64,000 nucleotides of DNA from Taxillus chinensis (taxonomy: Eukaryota > Streptophyta > Magnoliopsida > Santalales > Loranthaceae), in the NCBI GenBank assembly GCA_023512835.1, contig CM042092.1, forward strand, positions 29,995,623 through 30,059,622, given 5' to 3'. This document shows, in pieces, positions 11,096 to 22,048 of this stretch. The notes below the pieces were generated by a model. The model was not told the DNA's origin. It saw only the letters and a list, made by a program, of their open reading frames with translations, and searched no databases. Each line of letters opens with the position of its first letter. The first letter of the stretch is position 1. A program made the translations under genes and the position numbers.

Positions 11096-12376
11096 TCATG
11101 CAATGGTGAAAGAGAGGGAATCAACTATCTCCCTCTGAGTTGAATCAAAGTAAGGTTTCAGCCTATTGCCATTCACCCAAAATTTCTTGCCATCTACGAC
11201 TTGGAGCTCAAAGCTCCCATATGGCTTCTTATCAACTATCACAAAAGGTCCCATCCACTTGGACCTTAATTTGCCAGGAAATAACCTCAACCTTGTGTTA
11301 AATAGAAGAACTTTCTGCCCTAAGGTTAAAGGTTCATTGTTGAGTTGCCTATCATGCCATTTCTTAGTTCTTTCTTTGTAAAATTTAGCACTATCATAGG
11401 CATCCAACCTAAGCTCATCTAACTCAATTAATTGGGTCATCCTAAGCTCCTTGATCTCTTGTGGGTTGAAATTTAACTTCTTCAAGGCCCAATGAGCCTT
11501 GTGTTCTAGTTCCACAGGCAAGTGACATGCCTTACCATATAGAATACGGTAAGGTGACATCCCAATGGGAGTTTTGTAAGCTGTCCTATAGGCCCATAAG
11601 GCTTCATCAAGCCTTTGAGACCAATCTTTCCTATTGGCTCCAACAGTTTTCTCTAAAATGGCCTTAATCTCCCTGTTGGACACTTCGCTTGTCCATTAGC
11701 TTGTGGGTGGTAAGCTAAAGACTTCCTATGAGTGACACCATACTTGTTTAATAATTTATCAAACAATTTGTTGCGAAAATGACTACCCTCATCACCGATT
11801 ATAGCCCTTGGTGTCCCAAAACGGCTAAAGATGTTCCTAGTAAGGAAGTGAGTCACAACCCTTGCATCATTCACTCTAGTAGGAATAGCTTCTACCCACT
11901 TAGACACATAATCCACAGCAAGCAAAATGTATGAATACCCATCGAATTGGGGAATGGCCCCATGAAGTCAATGCCCCAAATGTCAAAAATTTCAACCTGG
12001 AAGAATTCCAGTTAATGGCATCTCATTTTTCCTAGATAGACCACCTACCCTTTGACATCTATCACACTTTTTGATGTAGACATAGGTGTCTTTCACCATG
12101 TGAGGCCAATAAAAGCCACACCGCATGATCTTAGCCATAGTTCTCTGCACCCCAAAGTGGCCCCCCATAATGTGATGCATGACAATGATGAATTATGTCA
12201 TCTACCTCCTCCTCAAGGACACACTTTCTTATGATTTGGTCCGGACACCTCCTATAAAGAATTGGGTCTTCCCAAATGTATTTCCTAGCATCCACTACCA
12301 ATTTCTTTCTTTGGTGATAGTCTAACTGCTGGGTATGAACCCAGTGGCTAAATAATTTGCTATGTCGGCAAACCAA
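11096..12376 (-). pseudogene. E2 integrase (broken into four pieces)
   Basis: Reading down the - strand: linker and N-terminal zinc region near 12000-12370 (HHIMGGHFGVQRT...CDRCQRVG, the HHCC residues visible), the core at 11660-11925 with [11 protein letters not shown] and IIGDEGSHF, and the C-terminal part at 11096-11683 ([36 protein letters not shown] in outline, ending [11 protein letters not shown]). The core breaks within the NGQA..SN segment that carries the third acidic residue, where GCGAA replaces the expected GCAGAA (near 11683-11690). The frame also shifts near 11990 and 12150. Confidence 0.85.
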
Positions 12377-13890
12377 GGAAGATGATGCACCTCAAACAAC
12401 TTCTCATCAGGAAAGTCATCTACAATGGGTAGAGACTTAGGTGCATTCTCCACACGGGAGAGGTGATCAGCCACGAAATTTAGGGCTCCCTTTGTGTCTC
12501 TAATTTCAAGGTCAAATTCCTGTAAGAGGAGAACCCACCTAATCAAGCGTGGCTTAGCTTCTTTTTTTCGCAAACAAATATTTCAACGCAAAGCATGATC
12601 GGTGTAAACAATGACTTTAGACCCCAAAAGGTAGGGTCTAAACTTGTTGCGACCATAAACCACAGCTAGCAACTCTTTCTCGGTGGTGGTATAGTTCTGT
12701 TGAGCATCATCTAAGGTCTTACTAGCATAGTAAATGACCCTAAACACCTTTTCTCGCCTTTACCCTAAGACTACCCCCACAAGATAATCACTCGCATCAC
12801 ACATTAGCTCAAAAGGTTGAGCCCAGTCGGGTGTGACTATAACAATGCGATGACTAACTTACCCTTTAGGATGTTGAAAGCTTCTAAGCAATCTGCATTA
12901 AACTCAAAGCTAGTGTCTTTTTCTAACAACCTACTCATGGGTTTTGCAATTTTTGAGAAGTCCTTAATAAATCTCCTATAAAAGCCGGCATGGCCAAGGA
13001 AACTTCTCACTCCTTTTTCATTGGTTGGAGGTGGCGAGTCTCAATAGTGGAGATTTTTGCCTTGTCTACCTCCAAACCATGTGCGACACCTTGTGCCCTA
13101 GAACTATCCCCTCTGTTACCATGAAATGGCATTTCTCCCAATTTAGGACTAGTTCCTTCTCCTCACATCTCTCTAAGACCACATCTAGATTTCTCAATCG
13201 TTGGTAAGAGGAACCAAACACCGAGAAGTCATCCATGAAGACCTCCATGATCTCCTCAACCAAACCCTGAAAAATAGCCATCATACACCTTTGAAAGGTG
13301 GCGGGGGCATTACAAAGCCCAAATGGCATTCTCCTAAATGCAAATGTGCCAAAAGGGCACGTGAAGGTGGTCTTTTCTTGATCCTCGGGCTTAACCATGA
13401 TCTGATTATACCCGAATAGCCATCTAAAAAGCGATAGTGACTATAGCCAGCTAACCTATCCAACATTTGGTCAATGAAAGGAAGAGGAAAATGATCCTTC
13501 CTAGTGGCCTTGTTCAGCTTCCTATAGTCAACACACACTCTCCACCCCGTCACGGTGCGAGATGGGATCAATTCATTTTTCTCATTCTTAATCACAGTCA
13601 TGCCCCCTTTCTTGGGCACAACATGCAATGGACTCACCCACTCACTATCTCGAAATAGCATAAATTATACCCGCATTTTTCCATTTTAAAATTTCTTTTC
13701 TAATAACTTCTTTCATAGCAGGGTTTAATCTTCTTTGTCTTTCAAAGGTGGGTTTAAAATCATCATTCATCAAAATCTTATGCATGCAAATTCCTGGACT
13801 AATACCCCTAATGTCTTCAATGTTCCATCCTAGGGCCTTTTTGTGTTTCCTAAGGACTTCTAACAATTGAGTACACTCCACATCATTCAA
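12377..13890 (-). pseudogene. E2 reverse transcriptase and RNase H (broken)
   Basis: The start of RT is at 13645-13890. The fingers/palm part (SEWVSPLHVVPKKGG, WRVCVDYRKLN) is at about 13430-13660. The active site is FMDDFSVFG near 13205-13230 (MDD form of the YxDD box), inside the piece 13066-13398 (FGTFAFRRMPFGLCNAPATF). RNase H is degraded at about 12560-12900; its end, [11 protein letters not shown], is near 12445-12475. At least four frame changes. Confidence 0.86.
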
Positions 13891-15113
13891 ATTAGAAGCA
13901 ACAATGACAGGGGAATTGATTTGTAGAGTCTAGAAATTCATACCTTAGGTGTCCAGGCAGCTCCTTCGGTTCCGGAGCTGGATGCATGTCATCTTCTTTC
14001 TCCTCCTCGGCTTGCTCCAAAGAGTTTGTAGTTTGCTCATCTTCCTCAGTTGTCAAGTACATCTCTTCATCTTGTTGAGCTTCTATAAGTGAAGGGCTCC
14101 ATCATTGGTGGTGGTAATTTCTTCCGCCAAGTAATCTTCCACCAATTCCTCAAGGTCTTCAACCCAAAGGCAATCCTCCTCCTCTTGACCTTGCAAAGCC
14201 TTCCCCATGTGGAAGACTAAGGTCTCCTCATTAATTCTCGAGTTAGCTGCCCTTGAGCAACATCAATCAATGCACAACCCGTTCGAGAAACGGTCTTCCA
14301 AGGAGTAGCCGAACTCCTCTATCTTCTTCCATCTCCAAAACAACAAAGTCCGCCGGAAATATGAAGGAACCCACTTTGACTAGCACATCTTCAATAATTC
14401 CTTCAGGCCTTCAGTGGACCGGTCTGCGAACCGCAATGATATGGAAGTGGGCTTCATGCCCTTAAGCCCAAGCCGCTTATACAAAGCGAAGGAAATCAAA
14501 TTGATGCTGGCCCCTAAATCACATAGGGCCTGCTGCTGTGGTGCATTGCCAATCACACAAGGGAGATTAAAGCTGCCCGGATCTTTATGCTTGATGGGCA
14601 AACTCGTTGAACAACACTGCTCACCTCGTTAGTGATCGCCACCGTCTCATGATCCCCATATTTCCTCTTCTTTGTCACAAAATCTTTGATGTATTTTCCG
14701 TACCTAGGCATCTGCTCCAAAACTTCCACAAATGGAATGTTAATCTCAAGCTTCTTGAACAAACTCAGGAAGCGCTCATACTCTTCTTCAACCCCTCGGT
14801 TCCTCGGCCTCCGAGGAAATGGCATACTAGGCCTGAGCTCTTGCTTCTGTTCTTGACTATTCTGTCTTTACTCAGTTGCTTGTCCTTCTTCTCTTGCACT
14901 CTTTCTTGACTTTATCCGATTTTCCTTGGTCTTGACTTCCAAGGGTCTGCTTTGTTCTTCTGGAATTGCCTTCTTCTTAGGCTCTTCGGCTTCATTCGAT
15001 GTCTTCCCGCTCCTTAGAGTGATTGCCTTGCAACTCTCCTTGGGGTTCACCTCGGTGTCACTTGGAAAAGAATTGGTTGACACCCCTTGATTTACATTCT
15101 GTGCCATACTCAC
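13891..15113 (-). pseudogene. E2 gag tail and aspartic protease
   Basis: The protease is at 14380-14601: KDPGSFNLPCVIGN followed by LCDLGASINLI, where DLGAS holds the catalytic Asp (Leu in place of the usual Thr, as in Athila). Upstream, 14553-14825 encodes the linker PFVEVLEQMPRYGKYIKD and 14868-15113 the motif CKAITLRSGK, both typical of Athila gag-pro junctions. The acidic stretch 13900-14330 joins protease to RT and is frameshifted. Confidence 0.82.
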
Positions 15114-15193
15114 AAGTAATCGGCTCCATATTCTTAATTGAAGATTCTAGTGTGACTACCCTTTCCTCCAAATTATCCTCTCTTTTGGTTGGC

Positions 15194-16497
15194 TCATCCA
15201 CATTCCGATATACCCTTCCTCTTTCTTGTTGAGGCCGAGGTCGTTTCGCTCGAATCCGGGAGGTGGGTGTAAATAATTATCCGTAGCATACGGATTCCCT
15301 TCATCCCGGGGGGCACATATTTGTCCTGAAATGAGGTATCTCCCCCTCGGTTCCGAGTTCTCTCGAAATGGTTGAGATTGCCGCCGATTCCTGGTTGTAC
15401 CCTAGTTGTTGTTGTTGAGGATAAAATTGCTATTTCGGGTACAAGCCCTTTCCTCCAACATAATTTGCTTCTTGACTCCACTCCAGCCCCGCTCAACTAC
15501 CGGTAAAGCTTGTTGTGATCCTTCAACTTTAAGAGCCAATACTTCCATGCCTTTCACTAAAGCTTGAATCGTGCTTGCATATCATTGGAAGAATTATCAA
15601 TCGAAGCTATCTTCTCCCTTGGCTTTGAAGTACGCACATTAGACCACCGCCAATCAGCTAATGACAGCCTCTCCAAGAGCTCTGCTGCTGCGTCAGGCTC
15701 TAGATTCATCAAGCATCCTCCAGCAAGTGCATTCACCTTGTCTTGTGAATGGGACCGAAGACCTGTGTAGAAAGATTCAATTTGAATCCACTGGGGTCTT
15801 CCATGATCAGGGCATCTTCTCACTAAGTCTTTGAAACGCTCCCAAGCTTCATGAAGAGTCTCCATCTCATCTTGCCTGAACCTGCTAATCTCTCCTCCGA
15901 GCTGGATCACCTTGGAAGGAGGGAAGTACTTTGACATGAACTTGGTCCGCATCTCCTCCCAAGTGTTGATTGAACCTGTTGGCGGATGATTGAACCACCA
16001 AAGAGCTCTATCCCTTAAAGAGAAAGGGAAAAGCCTTAGCTTTATGGCCTCCTCCAACACGTTGTTGATCTTGATGGTGTCACACACCTGGTAGAACCTC
16101 ATCAAATGCTGGTGTGGATCATCCACGGCTGTTCCTCCAAACGCGTTATTGCTCACCATGTTGATCAACGCCGGCTTGACTCAAAGCTATTTGCTTGGAC
16201 TCTTGTCTGCCGAATCCCAGAATAATGGTCCGACATCATCGGCCTCGCATAATCTAAGAAGGTTATGGGCATAAACCTATTACCCTCTTCTTCTGGATAT
16301 TGGCCATTGTAATTGGCCCCTCCGTGCGGTGCACCACCATCGGTCCGAGATCCGCCATCGGATCGCCTACAGTTTGCTCCAAGCCTTGTAGTGCTTCTTC
16401 CGCCTCACGTCTTGCTTCCCTAGTCGCTCTACGACGAGCTCGAACAACCTTTCAGGTTCCCGCGTAAATTGTATATCCTCCTCTCTTTGCATGCACA
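15194..16497 (-). pseudogene. gag: E2 gag (broken)
   Basis: The capsid domain is open from 16168 to 15557 (203 residues), with LRLFPFSLRDRALWWF and a WEEMRTKFMSKYFPP stretch, a retrotransposon gag domain. In-frame coding clearly extends upstream (FMPITFLDYARPMMSDHYSG near 16180-16265) to a plausible start at 16497 (MQREED). Downstream, 15194-15496 is a Gly/Arg/Thr-rich tail. Frameshifts near 16170, 16400 and 15540. It is the first gene after the primer site. Confidence 0.83.
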
Positions 16498-16680
16498 ACT
16501 AGGAATCCTTGATGTATGTTCCTGTAAACAACAACAAGAACACACCCAAGCAGACTCCGAACAATGCAAAATAAACAAATAAAGAACACAAAATAACAGA
16601 AAATAAAAGACAAAATAAAAACACCAAGATCGGAATTCAAACAATTTCACTCAATGTTGATTTTAAAAACTAGTTAACCG
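16498..16680. other. E2 5' leader
   Basis: Between primer site and gag on the - strand. AT-rich, no gene seen. Confidence 0.6.
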
Positions 16681-16702
16681 TTGAATCCCCTAACGGCGCC
16701 AA
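16681..16702 (-). other. E2 primer binding site (Asp tRNA type)
   Basis: On the - strand TTGGCGCCGTTAGGGGATTC starts two bases after the LTR. The GGCGCCGTT core is the primer site typical of Athila. Confidence 0.85.
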
Positions 16703-16704
16703 TT

Positions 16705-18204
16705 TGACAGACAAGATTTTTAGCCTCTCTAAAAGAGCTAGCTAATGTCGTTAAATCTCTCTTCAAAATAATAAATTCCCTAAGTTTGCACTAAAAGAAT
16801 AGCGACAAGAAAGGGGTCGAACCCACGAGGATTAACCTAGTTCTCCAGTTCTCAAATCAAAACACCCAATTACTATTGTTCTATAAAATGTCTTGGCAAA
16901 AAGTTTTCTTTTTTTAAACTAAAGATCTAATTTTTATGTGGTTTTCTGAATAAACAAAGAAAGTAAACCGATTTTAGGATTAAGTTTCAAGGATTAAAAG
17001 CATCTAGGGTCACAATTTCACCTCCCTATGTTATCTCTCCTGGTTCATGGTATTAGGGTTGTCTGATTGAAAACATGCTAAACATAAGCCAAGGACAACA
17101 AATGGTCATTGAGGTCCTTTTAAGAGTTGTATGCCAGAATGGTCATCTAAACACACAAACATGCAAAGCCAATAAATCATACTTGCAAAAGGATAATGAT
17201 CACACCAATTACAAATAAGTTATGAATCTCAATCCGCCCCAGACTAGGGCTAAGAATACCAAGGTGTACATCCAAAGATAGAATTAAGAACAGATTCATA
17301 AAACATGCAAAACTCAATCATCCAAACCCAAATATTCATAAACACAAAGAAAGCAACAAGGGGGCTACATTGCTCCCCTAGATTAAAAGACTACTCACGC
17401 ATGATTACAAGCAAAACCATAGCAGAAAAGCTAAACATCTTCTTCTTGATCACGCGCACAAAGAAAGCTTCAAATCCAGGCTCCAAAATCCGCGACGGCT
17501 GCTGCGACGGCTGCTCTCCTAGGTCAAGGAGCACCTCCAAATCGTGGAGCCTCTCTCTCTCTCTAAAAACGTGTAGGGGGGTTAGGCATACACAGAGAGG
17601 GCGTGGAGCTCTTATTTATAGAGTTTGGATGGGCCTTGAGGTGTGTAACCTAGCCCATCTATCAAAACGGCGTAGTTTTGATAAGTAACACTCGAAACAT
17701 TAAAAACTCTATCTTCCATCCACAATTTGGACTTGGGCCTTCAGGAACAAATGATCGGCATGGAAAAATGATTGGATCGGTCCAAAAATATCTCTGCACG
17801 CCAATTTGCACGTGATATGGTGAATTCACGTGCACCTCCAAATCAGCTCAAACTTCACCCCAAGCTTCCTTGCATCATGTAGAGGCCTGAGAGGCAAAAA
17901 TATGCTTGCACGTGAATTGGGTGAATTCACGTTCAGCTCCAAATGCTCTGAAATTTCTGTGGTAGGTAGATGACATCATTCTAAGAAACTTTTGTTCTTG
18001 CACGCAAATTGTTTGAGGCCATCTACTATGTCAAAAGTGAGGTCCAAAATCTGCCAAAACAACTTAAAAACGCATGTATTTGCAACTAGCATCTTCCTAG
18101 GGGTTAGAGCAAATATATATGATATATGAAGCAATAAGGCTCTAATCATGCTCTTAAACATCCTAAATAAACACTAGAATAACAGCATAAAATGCACGTT
18201 ATCA
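16705..18204 (-). repeat. E2 5' LTR
   Basis: Pairs with 4804-6299. Boundaries on the + strand are TGACAG...GTTATCA. Same internal motifs as the 3' copy: CACGTG dyads at about 17810-17940, palindrome at 17659-17682, TATA-like box near 17610-17620. Confidence 0.95.
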
Positions 18205-18560
18205 TGTACATGCTATATCTTGATAAATGGCAAAGAGACCCGGAATAAATTTGAACCAAAATCTGATGATGGGATTTTTGTCGGGTACTCACTACATAGC
18301 AAGGCTTATCGGGTCTTCAATAGAAAACTTTTCAAAGTTGAAGAATCTATCCATGTGACTTTTGATGAAGCTAATCTTGATTGGTCAAAAGTCGGTTCTT
18401 CAAATTCTAATATGCAGGTCATGGATAGCAACGTCGATTATTCGAAGTTTATGAATGTTCCTGTTACACATCCTGACCAACCACGTGGCATTAGCGAACC
18501 ACAACGAAATTTTATGGATGATGCTACGGATGACTCGACTCTGACTACCATTTAGCTCCG
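18205..18560 (+). pseudogene. E1 integrase, C-terminal part after E2
   Basis: Continues the copia integrase from 4803: CTCYILING then KFEPKSDDGIFVGYSLHSKAYRVFN, a stretch well conserved in Ty1/copia. It is open to 18555, then a stop (TAG) occurs in a Pro/Ser/Thr-rich linker that continues to about 18790 and leads to RT. Confidence 0.88.
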
Positions 18561-18789
18561 GATATACTCCTACGGATACCCAAAATTCCGGAGCACCTTC
18601 AAGTCCGTCCGGACTAGTTACCACTGGAAGAAACAGTGTTGAAGAACCATCTAGTTCAACCGTACCTCTCAATACGGAAACATCTAGTCCGGACGAAGCT
18701 CAACCAGCCGATACAACTGAACCACCCAATCTGGAAGAGCTTCAAATTGTTCAAGATCATCCAACACAAGCACAGAATTATAGATGGAC

Positions 18790-19606
18790 TCGAAACCATC
18801 CCTCAGATCAAGTGATTGGTGATCCTATTGTTGGTGTAAGAACAAGAGCAGCCACCTCCAACATAAGTCTTTACTCGTGTTTTCTATCTCAAATAGAACC
18901 AAAGGTGGTAGATGAAGCTCTTCAAGATTTGAATTGGATAGAAGCCATGCAAGAAGAGCTGAATCAATTTAAGAGAAATAATGTTTGGACCTTAGTACCA
19001 AGGCCTAAGTCTCAGCAAGTCATTGGCGTTAAATGGGTGTTCCGGAACAAGCTTGATACGGATGGAATAATAATCCGGAACAAAGCCAGACTGGTAGCCA
19101 AAGGATATCGTCAAGAAGAAGGAATAAATTATGATGAAACCTTTGCTCCGGTAGCAAGACTTGAGGCAATCCGAATGTTTCCGGCGTATGCTTCATATGA
19201 AAACTTCATAGTTTATCAAATGGACGTCAAGAGCGCATTCCTGAATGGAGACCTTCAAGAGGAGGTGTATGTTGAACAACCTCCAGGCTTCATTGAACCT
19301 AAGGCAGGACATCTTGTCTACAAACTTCAGAAAGCTCTATATGGTTTGAAGCAAGCTCCAAGAGCCTGGTACGACACACTGTCAGAATTCCTACTTGCTC
19401 ATAACTTCCAAAAAGGGAAGATAGACACCACTCTATTTCTACGAAAAGAGAAAGGACACACTCTGATCGTACAAATATACGTGGATGATATCATTTTCGG
19501 ATCAACGAATCCGAAGCTTTGTGAAGAGTTTGCTAAGTTGATGACAGGCAAGTTTGAAATGAGCATGATGGGAGAACCTGTCCTACTTCCTTGGAATAGA
19601 AGTTAA
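18790..19606 (+). CDS. E1 reverse transcriptase, N-terminal two thirds
   Basis: Copies the element RNA into DNA. Longest clean coding stretch of E1 (open at 18812-19606). Motifs in order: [14 protein letters not shown] (near 18930), [26 protein letters not shown] (near 19130-19175), [27 protein letters not shown], and the active site YVDDIIFGS at about 19478-19505. It ends by frameshift at 19577-19580, where CCTG stands where the family has CTG; the reading continues in another frame. Confidence 0.93.
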
Positions 19607-20405
19607 ACAATTAAAGGAAGGAATCTTCATTAATCAGGCTAAGTACACTTGCGATCTTATTAAGAAGTTTGGTATGGAAGGTTCATCTCCCGTCAAAACT
19701 CCCATGCCTATCAGTGCCAAGTTAGATCCGGATGTGGACGGCATATCGAGAAATGTGACCGACTATAGAGGGATGATCGGATCCTTGTTGTATCTTACGA
19801 CAAGTCGCCCGGACATTATGTTTGCAACTTGCATCTATGCACGATACCAGGCGAATCCCAAGGAGTCACATATGCTTCATGTAAAACGGATATTAAGGTA
19901 TCTCAAGGGAACGATGAATTTGGGACTCGGTACCCAAAAGAGTCCAACTTCACCTTATCCGAATACTCGATGCCGACTTGGCTGGATGTCGCATCGACAG
20001 AAAAGCACAAGCGGTACATGTCGGTTTCTAGGAAATAGATTGATCTCATGGTTCAGGAAGAAGCGAATTCCGTATCAACCTCTACCGAGGCGGAATATAT
20101 AGTCCTGGAAGTTGTGCGCACGGCTACTTTGGATGCAAAGTCAACTTACTAACTACGTTTTCAACATGTCATCTATTCCACTCTACTGTGACAACACTAG
20201 TGCAATTGCCATCAGCAACAATCCTGTCATGCATCCTAAGACGAAGCACATTGAGGTCAGGTATCACTTCATACGCGATCATGTTCTCAAAAAGCATGTT
20301 TCACTGGAACATGTTGCTACTGAATATCAATTAGTAGACATACTTACAAAGCCCCTACCTGATGCGAGGTTCTCCCGAACTACTCTTCCGATTAGGTATG
20401 CTTGA
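19607..20405 (+). pseudogene. E1 RT C-terminus and RNase H (frameshifted)
   Basis: RT thumb is open at 19674-19930 (TDYRGMIGSLLYLTTSRPDIMFA). RNase H follows: the CRIDRKSTSGTC region near 19985-20020, SVSTSTEAEYI near 20070-20100, then LYCDNTSAIAISNNPVMHPKTKHIEV (in outline) and DILTKPLP near 20335-20360. Three of the frame breaks, at 19928-19929, 19968-19969 and 20064-20065, each read CG where the family reads CTG or CAG. Confidence 0.85.
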
Positions 20406-22048
20406 CTTCTCTACATAGCTTCACATTTGCATTACCCAATAGTATATTTACTCTCGAACATGCATTGTACGTTCTTGAAAGTAGTAGAGACTTCCTGATC
20501 GTATTGCTGATCATACTTACTGTTTAACGGCTTCATGCTTCTGATATTAATCTCAACCTCATATTGGGAGGATGCTTGCGTTTCCCGACTGAAGTCGTTT
20601 AAGCTAACATAATTACGGTTTATATGATTTACCTCTTTCGGGTTCATGATCTTAACTTCCATTAATCACCACGTGACAAAAGCATGTTCATTTAGATTAC
20701 TCTATTAACATGCATAGTTGAAGAAGTGAAATGGGTTAGCTTGGAATGCCTGGTGGATGAATACTCAATCGCAATTCGATAAGCTTCGAAGTATAGTTTT
20801 CTAATAAGATAGACAGTCTTTGAACTTCTACAAATCGGAACGGTCAACCGAGAGGATTGCACAATCTACGGGGAGACAATGCTTTATATATTATTCGGTA
20901 ATACCCCCGTATATGTCTCATGACCTCTTTCCTGATCGTCATTTGAGGGGGAGCTTTTCATTGAGAGGATTAAATGATCTACGGGGGAGTAGCAATGAAC
21001 CCCTAATATGTCTCGGATTCTCCTTCCTCTAAACTTTTACTTCCGGATCTGACCGACATGCTATTTTGAATCGGATAAGTGGCATGTTTGGATGTATTTT
21101 CCTTCTTCAACCATGCATTTTAATCGGCTAATCATCTGCCTTCTTTTGACATGTGTTCGCTCTATCATTTTTCACTCATGAATCCGAATGTGGCCAAATC
21201 ATATGCTCCTTAATTAATCTTAGCTACGTTGTTCACAGAAGACGGTTTCGCTATGTTGACCTATATGAACCTGTGTATTGTTTGTCGACATATGCCCCGA
21301 TTTAGTAATATTGATCATTTTCACGTATGCATACGTCTACTACATTCTTAGCCATGCATGAGTTCTGTTTCTCATTAGTTCGGATTATGTTGTTTTTCAC
21401 CGATTATCTTCTCTAATCCGTACTAATCCTTGCCTGTTAAGCTTTTGTATTTTCAGTTTATCCTTATTTAGCTACGAGTTTCAGATTTTCTTTGCAACCG
21501 TATCGATAAATCCAGTCCATAGTCTCGGATTTGAAGTGTTGTGGTACTTCTCTTCTCTTTGACTTTTTTGACTGCAAAGGAATCTACTCTACTCTCTCAC
21601 CGAACTCTGTTTACCACGGACAAGGTCTATTATTCATCCGGATACTCCTCCATGAATATTATTTACTCCGGATGATTGTCGGCTCTTTCCTCCAGGACTC
21701 CGACACTTGTTCAATTGTGACAATCCATGTATACTCATATGTCGCATGCTTTTGAGGAGGAATAATGATGATTCATTAAATACATATCTCGGGTTGCACA
21801 CACACTTCTTTGGATGGCAACCAGTTGTTATCTTTACTTGGTCATGCGGTCTCCACGACATCATTTCATTCGGAGGCGCATCGATATCCAAGACTAATGA
21901 CATCAACATGTCGCGCGGGTCCCTATCTCACTCGCACATTCCTAGGCACGCCGACATTTGCGGACTCGGTCTTATATGTTCTGCTCATTCTTGCGAAGCA
22001 CGAGTATTGCTCATTTCAAATCCCTAAACCTCTCGTTGCTCCTTCCAC
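20406..22048 (+). other. E1 non-coding region between pol and the extra ORF
   Basis: No credible gene. Contains three G-rich purine tracts resembling the terminal polypurine tract: near 20868-20878 (ACGGGGAGA), 20943-20954 (TGAGGGGGAG) and 20973-20985 (ACGGGGGAGTAG). Rich in TCCGGA-type words. Confidence 0.6.

Larger units (their letters stand above)
4804..18204 (-). mobile_element. E2: Athila-like Ty3/gypsy retrotransposon nested in E1
   Basis: Two 1.5-kb LTRs (4804-6299 and 16705-18204) flank a - strand internal region in the order primer site, gag, protease, RT/RNase H, integrase, accessory ORF, polypurine tract. The primer site GGCGCCGTT is the Athila (Asp tRNA) type. gag and protease motifs also fit Athila. 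By eye the LTRs differ at about 20 of 1500 positions. Flanks are TGTCT (4799-4803) and TGTAC (18205-18209), a decayed target duplication. Joining E1 across it restores the copia reading (LLG then CTCYILING). Confidence 0.95.
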
